Below, piece by piece: positions 58,362-64,000 of a stretch of 64,000 nt of DNA. The translations under genes and the position numbers were made by a program. Source of the stretch: Ancylostoma caninum (lineage: Eukaryota > Nematoda > Chromadorea > Rhabditida > Ancylostomatidae); assembly GCA_037903475.1 (NCBI GenBank), contig JBAJFG010000341.1, positions 417,501-481,500 of the forward strand, in the 5' to 3' direction. The notes under the pieces are model-generated. The model had not been told where the DNA came from, did not search any database, and saw only the letters and a program-made list of their open reading frames with translations. How positions within the stretch are numbered: the stretch's first letter is position 1; every line of letters starts with the position of its first letter.

Positions 58362-59060
58362 GTGAACACAAAGAAGTTCCGAGGGATCATGGAAAAGAGG
58401 ATCGACCGAAATGATGGAGTCAGCTTGAACAAGATGGCAAAAATTCTGGGTGTTGCACGTTCGTCAGTACAATTTGTTTTCAAGAAAGAATTGGAACTCC
58501 GCAGCTATCGCCTGTTCAAGGGACAAAGGCTCCGACGCCGCCAAAGCCAGTCGGCTTGAGAAGTGTGAAGAATTGTTGAAAATTTTCAAGGTGCACCGCA
58601 TCGAAGACGTTCCATGGACTAATGAGGAAAGTTTCTCCACTAAAGTTGCGCACAACTTTCAAAACGATCGCCAACTCACCAGTCCAAGTCAGTGGCACTC
58701 TTCTGAAAGAAGGATTGTAACGAAGTCGTTGTTTCCCGGCGGTGTGATAGTTTGGGCAGGAGTAACCTCAAAAGCGAAGACGCCTGTCATTTTCACAGAC
58801 GAAAAATCCAGCAGGACTGAGCACCGGCTCATGGCGCCGAAACCACCATTGCTTACCTGAAGAAGAATTTTCCCGGATTTCTCAACAAGAATCAGTGGCC
58901 ATCCTGCAGCCCAGATTTGAATCCAGTGGACTTCTCAGTGTGGGAGCTCTTGGAGGAGAAGCTGAAGAACACGAGTATCACAAATATTGTGCAAATACGG
59001 CCCGAACTCAAACAAGCTTGGTCAGAAAGTGGTGAAGACCACCTGCAGTGGGTTCCGTGA
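58362..59060 (+). pseudogene. Tc1-type transposase, broken
   Basis: Three frames: an N-terminal helix-turn-helix (58362-58559; GVSLNKMAKILGVARSSVQ), a middle part with NEESFSTKV and PGGVIVWAGVTS (58560-58860), and a C-terminal SCSPDLNPVDFSVWELLEEK (about 58900-58970). The last motif holds the final catalytic region typical of Tc1/mariner transposases of this group. Frameshifts near 58555 and 58860 disable it. Confidence 0.8.
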
Positions 59061-59386
59061 AGACAAGATTGAAAGCCTGCACCAAGGCCAAGGGAAGCCA
59101 CTTCAGAAATATTCTGTTATACTAGTTTTTCATCTTGTTGTGTACCTTCTACGATGATGAAGGTAGAGTAATTGTAGCTAATAAAGAAAAATATCGTTTT
59201 TTTTTGTGACGCCCATACTTTTCGGCCACCCTGTGGTTGGAGCATTTTAGAACTTTCCACTGCCCTGTCGGACATACGACTTTTAAAAAAACGCAATCAA
59301 AAACGCAACTGCATATCTGCACGAAGAATAAAATATGACTTCGTCATGGTCTACAAAATTATCTCCGTGAAAGTTCATCGCCCCAT

Positions 59387-59531
59387 AAGCTACACTTAGT
59401 GCATATGAGTCCGATCCGGTCGGAGAAGAAAAGATATGTATCGATCTCCGTCGGATAGATACGGATAGGGATCGATACGTATCTTTTTTTACCCGACCGG
59501 ATCGGAATTAAATGCACTATAAATGTAGCTA
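59387..59531. mobile_element. 145-bp foldback MITE
   Basis: AGCTACA..GTGCAT..TCCGATCCGGTCGG at the left is mirrored at the right, with internal GATACGTATC and ATCGATC palindromes and TA outside each end. Confidence 0.6.
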
Positions 59532-59533
59532 TA

Positions 59534-61370
59534 AAAGAGTTCTACGTAATATTTTCCTCTCTTCCACTAGAGGTGGTTCATTAAGACTAAGTATTCTATA
59601 GCAAAAAGCAGCAGGGCATTGGCAGCAGCTGCTATTGAGGGGTTCCACTTAAATTTCAGCAAACACTGAGCATTGCCTTTTGTGGGTAGAGTTCTCGTTC
59701 TGCCACTAGGATTCCATCCTGCCAGCGACAAAACCATCCGTACTTTCTCATGGGACTTACCTAGGAAGCCCACTTTTCGGCACTACTAATCAAGTTGCCG
59801 AGCGAAGTCGGTGGAGAAGTCAAAATGTTCAGGTGCACGTCTCTCAACCGTTGAGGCTGCGGCAGCTCAGATCAGGGTGAATACATGAATCGTATTCCTT
59901 TGGCTCTCTGGATCGATGTAGATGAACGGCTATTGTGTCACGATAGCACTAAAGTTCCTTCACTAGCTTACGGGCACCAGGCCGCGGAATCTCTTCAAAC
60001 CGCTACAGGAGGCACTCTCCAACCACCTTGGTCGTTCGACCAAATCCTAGTTTATCTCAAGTCGATGTCATCCTCTTCAGACCTGCGGGACCAAACGTTT
60101 ATATTATGCAGTGAGAGCCAGTGGAGTGGCCTATCTTATGACGTGCCAGAGCGCTGCGTTACCTCTAGAATACCTACACTCTGAAAAAAATCTCCTCCGA
60201 GCCATACCTACACTCCACACGGGGCGCAGCTTCGCGGATGACAGTGATTTTCTGCGAATCTGCTTTATTAATTTTTCTTCGTCAAATTAGTGGGGACAGA
60301 ATTTTCTTTTCCGGCTGAATGAAATGAAATAAATTCAATTCTTAGGTGACCCTTTCTGTTTTTCCAGAACGTTTCACATTTTCTCCTCCAATAAATATTT
60401 TCGACCGATTCTTCTTTTTAGAACTGTGAAGTAGTCATTCGACTCGCTGTTTTCAAAGGTTTTCTGGAAAATTCCTGTGCGGTCTTCACCTGTATCCAGA
60501 GAAGAGAATCTACCAAAGGGGAGGGCGTCAAAAACTGTGGAAGAAAAACCTATCTTGCAGGCTGTACGAGTGGTTCAGCTGCAGCAGCTAACCGTTCGGT
60601 TTTGCTGCAACACCCCCTAACAATATTCTCCACACTTTCGTGGCCTTTCGGGGCTTCCACATACACTGTTTTCCTGAACTCTCAGGCAAGTACTACGTTT
60701 TGAAGAGTTTAGCTGTCCTACATAAGCCTCTTTTGTTTTGAACCGCGCGTTCCTATTTTGTTAGCTTTGATGTAGTGCGAATGATGTTTTATGGAGAAAT
60801 ATGATTCTGTAAGGTGGGAGAGATTTCCAATACACAGGCGGGAGAGATTTGCATTAGCCATATGGTAAGCATTTTCATTTATCACATAAGTGACATTCTA
60901 GTGTATGCATATGTTTTCAGATCTAGCCCGAGATTGGATGGGAACCGAGCGGCCGGGTTGGTATTTATGGACTAAGCCAGGAGGACTCGGAAGGGGGGGG
61001 GGGGAGGGGCGGGGGAACTCACGGACGGACCGGGTCCGCCACTGGCCAGGGAGTCCCAACCATGCTCGCTTCTCTTCCCGTCCAAATTACTGTGATCTCC
61101 CTCACATGTACATCGTTCCGCTAATAAGGATAAACTCATACTGATTCATGTTTTGTACGCAGTCGCATATAAAGTAAGAGTTATCTCGAGGCAATGATGA
61201 TACCGTGAATACGAAGAAAGGTGTCCGACACGACACTGTGCCGGTACACTTTTAAGTGGTAGCAGCGAGTGGTTCTGGCCATCATTGGCCAGTACCATGA
61301 CCACCAAACTCTCTCTATCCTCTCCCGCCTTACAATTCTGAAAACGTCATTAGAAGTAACACTGCCGCTA
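59534..61370. other. Gap, no gene assigned
   Basis: A 100-codon plus frame (59885-60184) is open but has no splice context or recognised motif. 60985-61045 has a G run and GTCCGCCACTGG, likely a hAT end fragment of the CAGTGGCGGA family. Confidence 0.4.
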
Positions 61371-61672
61371 TAGTCCTCGAGGACTGTAGCACCTTGCGTC
61401 GCCGTCGCCAGCGACTGTGAGGCCGATGCGCATCGATTGTGGGCGGAGCGGCGGCGGCGGCCGCCGTCGCCGGCGACTGGCGATCGCCAACATCGGCGGC
61501 CGCCAATGTTGGTGACTGTGACGTCGGTGCGTATCGATTGGTCGCCAACATTGGCGATCGGCGGTCGCCAATGTTGGCGACTGCGGCGCCGGTGCGTATC
61601 GATTGTGAAGGGTCGCCAACATTGGCGGCCGCCGTCGCCGGCGACGTGCTATACTCCTCGAGGAGTATAGCG
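61370..61672. repeat. GC-rich nested palindrome cluster
   Basis: Bounded by palindromes CTATAGTCCTCGAGGACTGT (left) and GCTATACTCCTCGAGGAGTA (right). Inside, GTCGCCAACATTGGCG and its complement recur, and GTGCGTATCGATTG recurs about every 65-95 bases (61429, 61527, 61590). Almost every segment has an inverted partner. Confidence 0.75.
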
Positions 61673-62179
61673 GCTACCTAAAGAGATCAAGGAGCTGAGG
61701 TCGTCTTGGTCTGTTTTGTCTGGATTCTGTTCACCTGGACTCCAAATGTGCTTGCAGTTCAAGCATCTTAACCGCGGGCATGCAACCACAACGTCCCCAA
61801 CTTTTCATTCTCGATAAATTGCAAAATAGCCTTTCCAATGGGTGTGGTGAACCCTCTTCAACCTTCCCCTATCATTTTTCTGCGAATCTCTGTCTTAATC
61901 ACCGAGAACTCTATTCGAAAATGGAAAAAATTGCCGTCTCCTCGACTCCCTGGGGCGATGAGTCACCCGGCGACAGACAGACATATTTCGTAATACATAT
62001 GTCCTAGTGCTTTATTATACAGTAGGATTTTCCGCCGCATCGCTTTCGAAACCGTGTTTTGTGAATTCTCAAAGCAGGAGAAGTCGTACATGCTTCTAGT
62101 CAACGACGTATTTTTCGCCCATAACTATGACAGAATGCAGAGGAAAATTTGTTATGAAAAGTCTGTTGCCCGGCCTATA
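61673..62179. other. Gap, nothing recognised
   Basis: No exon, repeat or RNA gene that I can support. Confidence 0.3.
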
Positions 62180-62181
62180 TA

Positions 62182-62733
62182 CAGGGTGGCGAAAAAATAC
62201 GTGCGCCATAAAAGGCGTTCAAATTTTATCTTCTGCCAACGAACATTTCAAGAAATTTGTTCCTGTACAACTACAGGGCGCGACATTTCATAATTACACA
62301 AAATTTTTGATGTGTCTGCCATAAGCTTTGATGCAGGCGTTAATTCGTTTCTTCAGGGAGTCGATGGTGCGGCGAAGGTAGTTAACGTCTAGATTATTTC
62401 AAATTTTCATCAATGCTCTTCGCAAATCCACCAGGTTTTTTACATTTCCTAAGTGGCTCTTCCCTATACATTTAAACAGAAAAGTCCAGTGGATTCAAAT
62501 CCGAGCTATTGGCAGGACACAAATCTTTCGTCAAAAAAAAAACTGATTTTGGTCTTCAGGAAGTGGATCGTTGTTTTGGCTCCATGGGCTAGAGCCCATT
62601 CTTGTTGGAAGATAAAATTGGAATGTTCTTGCTTAACTAATAAATATTTAAGAAAGAAAAGTATGCAGGAATGCTTCACACAAAAAATAAAACAGAGTCA
62701 AATATCATGCGCACGTAATTTTTCGCCACCCTG
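62182..62733 (-). mobile_element. Tc1-type element with CAGGGTGGCG ends, transposase remnant
   Basis: Ends CAGGGTGGCGAAAAAATACG and the complement at 62733, flanked by TA on both sides (62180-62181, 62734-62735). On the minus strand the inner 360 bases are a decayed transposase: QQEWALAHGAKTTIHFL, then NSSDLNPLDFS-like codons, then DVNYLRRTIDSLKKRINACI in several frames. 552 bp, so mostly deleted. Confidence 0.82.
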
Positions 62734-63739
62734 TATGTTTTGGTCAGAAAGTTCCCGAAAACTGCAAAAAGATTGGCGAGAAGAGGAAAAGAGTGGCGAG
62801 AAACTTTTCCGACAACCTAGTAGTTTTAAGATGAAAGAATAAATAAATTAGCCTCCGTACCAATCTCGTTTGTTGCTTCATTTTTTTCTGTGTTGTTTTG
62901 TTTATGTCTTGCAAATATCTCAATCATCACATGCAGTCGAGGTCAAAAGTATTGGAACAAATGCTTTTCCGTGCGTAATTTTTTCCACAATAGATTTAAG
63001 CAGTTCAAATTTTTATATGAGTTGTAGAGACTCCTTCGGACTAGAATTAAATAAATAACTACCGACTTCGTGCACTCATTGTTTTAGGGAAAAAATTTTT
63101 ATTCACAAAGGTCGATACCTATCATTCGGTAAAATTCAAATTGTCTCACGGAATAAGCTTTGTTGATGAGATCTCGGCAACAATTGGCACCTCGCAGCAC
63201 AATTAACCCATCTATGCCAGAAAGTGCGTAGCTGACCACTGGTTGATATCTGCGGAGCATACTTAACAGCAGTTTAGCATTAGCCAACTACGGAGGTTCA
63301 TGCCACCCAGTTCGCTCTCTCAGCTCTATCTAAAAGCTGTTGTCGCTCCTGACGGTACCCAACTCTAGCCAAATCTGGTCAATCCTAACGGGTTCCATGA
63401 CTCTTTCGAAAACTTGGGATATTACAGCTGGTCGCGGAGCAGTCAGTGGGGCATATCGCGACAAAGAAGTTTTGAATTTTTTTCTTACCCTAGGAGAAAG
63501 TTATCTAAATGACCCCATAGATGGTGAAAATGCTCTAAAATTTTTAGAATATTGCTTCAGAAAATGAAGAGAGAACATGCAGAGGCGAGGAGGTGCCGGC
63601 GCAGAAGCTCGGTCATGGTCAGGAGTATGACGGACGTCGACACCTCACACCAAACCCCTTTTTCATGGAATTACCCTATTTTCGACTGCAAAAAGTGGTC
63701 CCCAGCATATATTCGCTGTAAGGAAAGTGTTCTAAAAGA

Positions 63740-63859
63740 TTAACCAGTTGAACTTGAATCTTGTAATGTGGCAACATCTACGCTTGTTCTCTCAACCACG
63801 GCAATCGGATAGCCCGTCAAAGGCAATTCCATCACGGCACCGCTACCGACGCCAATTAC
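63740..63859 (-). CDS. Possible last exon of a gene running off the window
   Basis: After an acceptor AAATTTAG at 63867-63860 the minus strand is open for 39 codons, starting VIGVGSGAVMELPLTGYPIA and ending LQDSSSTG at TAA. No earlier exon is visible between 63868 and 64000, so any upstream part would lie beyond the window. No family recognised. Confidence 0.25.
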   Translation of the reverse strand, partial: VIGVGSGAVMELPLTGYPIAVVERTSVDVATLQDSSSTG

Positions 63860-64000
63860 CTAAATTTAGACCAGGCTTATTGTACCTGTGCTCGTTGGGC
63901 ATCGTTTAGTTTCTCACATGACCTTGGGCTATCCCAAATCATCTTACTGTGCACACTGTGCTCTTGCATCCTTCATGTGGATGTCTCTGACAATTGTGAA

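Larger units (their letters stand above)
57694..59233 (+). mobile_element. Tc1-type element with CAGGGTGGCC ends
   Basis: Ends CAGGGTGGCCGAAAAGTATG are inverted at both sides; TA precedes the left end (57692-57693), and TG stands where TA would follow the right end. 1540 bp, containing a broken transposase and a short tandem array. Confidence 0.82.

Noticed and set aside
59885..60184. 100-codon plus-strand frame with normal-looking composition
   Set aside because: No splice context, neighbour exon or motif.
63099..63287. Minus-strand frame ending just before AATAAA
   Set aside because: The end looks gene-like (IGIDLCE, stop, then AATAAA), but I found no acceptor, upstream exon or family.
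63340..63567. 75-codon plus-strand frame
   Set aside because: No recognised motif, no clear splice sites; cannot be separated from chance.
1..64000. CRISPR array, bacterial operon or phage system
   Set aside because: The tandem repeats lack CRISPR spacing and unique spacers; genes are spliced and eukaryotic throughout.

Overview
The window looks like nuclear DNA from a parasitic nematode, most likely a strongylid of the hookworm type. The direct evidence is a cuticle collagen with short exons, small introns with TTTCAG-type acceptors, initiator ATGs lying right behind splice acceptors (as expected for spliced-leader trans-splicing), GCCTAA (TTAGGC) telomere-like repeats, and a mariner transposase of the kind known from Ancylostoma. 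The species name is inference. Everything below is read by eye; no search was run.

Six spliced genes can be assembled. On the minus strand: (1) translocon-associated protein subunit alpha (SSR1/TRAP-alpha), 5778-9497, six exons; (2) and (3) two related small membrane proteins of unknown function, 12520-13332 and 16523-17157, each with four exons, the same 2-1-0 intron phases and a last exon of exactly 48 codons; (4) a Costars-domain protein related to actin-binding Rho-activating protein (ABRA/STARS), 43387-54420, five exons over 11 kb. On the plus strand: (5) a cuticle collagen, 31209-40385, six exons over 9 kb; (6) a probable two-exon gene of unknown function, 26168-27568. A possible last exon of another minus-strand gene lies at 63740-63859.

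Most of the rest is mobile and repetitive DNA. A degenerate CR1/Jockey-type LINE fills 180-3953. A degenerate RTE-type LINE (about 20900-25130, minus) is split inside its endonuclease by a hAT element with a perfect 8-bp target duplication. Two short hAT elements (32293-32556, 39032-39312) also have perfect 8-bp duplications. mariner/Tc1-type elements occur at 32031-33139, 43711-44356, 46025-46420, 56043-57121, 57694-59233 and 62182-62733. Several families of elements start with AGGCAG next to TTAA. A tRNA-derived SINE with a 14-bp target duplication sits at 51690-51969, and long foldback elements lie at 34933-36284, 37166-39015 and 47859-48964. Arrays of one ~60-bp minisatellite family recur at three places, and a ~117-bp tandem repeat at 40980-41690.

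The genes do not form an obvious pathway or operon; intergenic gaps are kilobases long. The large introns of the collagen and Costars genes are almost entirely transposon-derived. The most interesting points are the paralogous pair of unknown membrane proteins, an intron whose whole length is a foldback element, the short perfect inverted duplications inside both LINEs, and the dispersed minisatellite and TTAA-element families.
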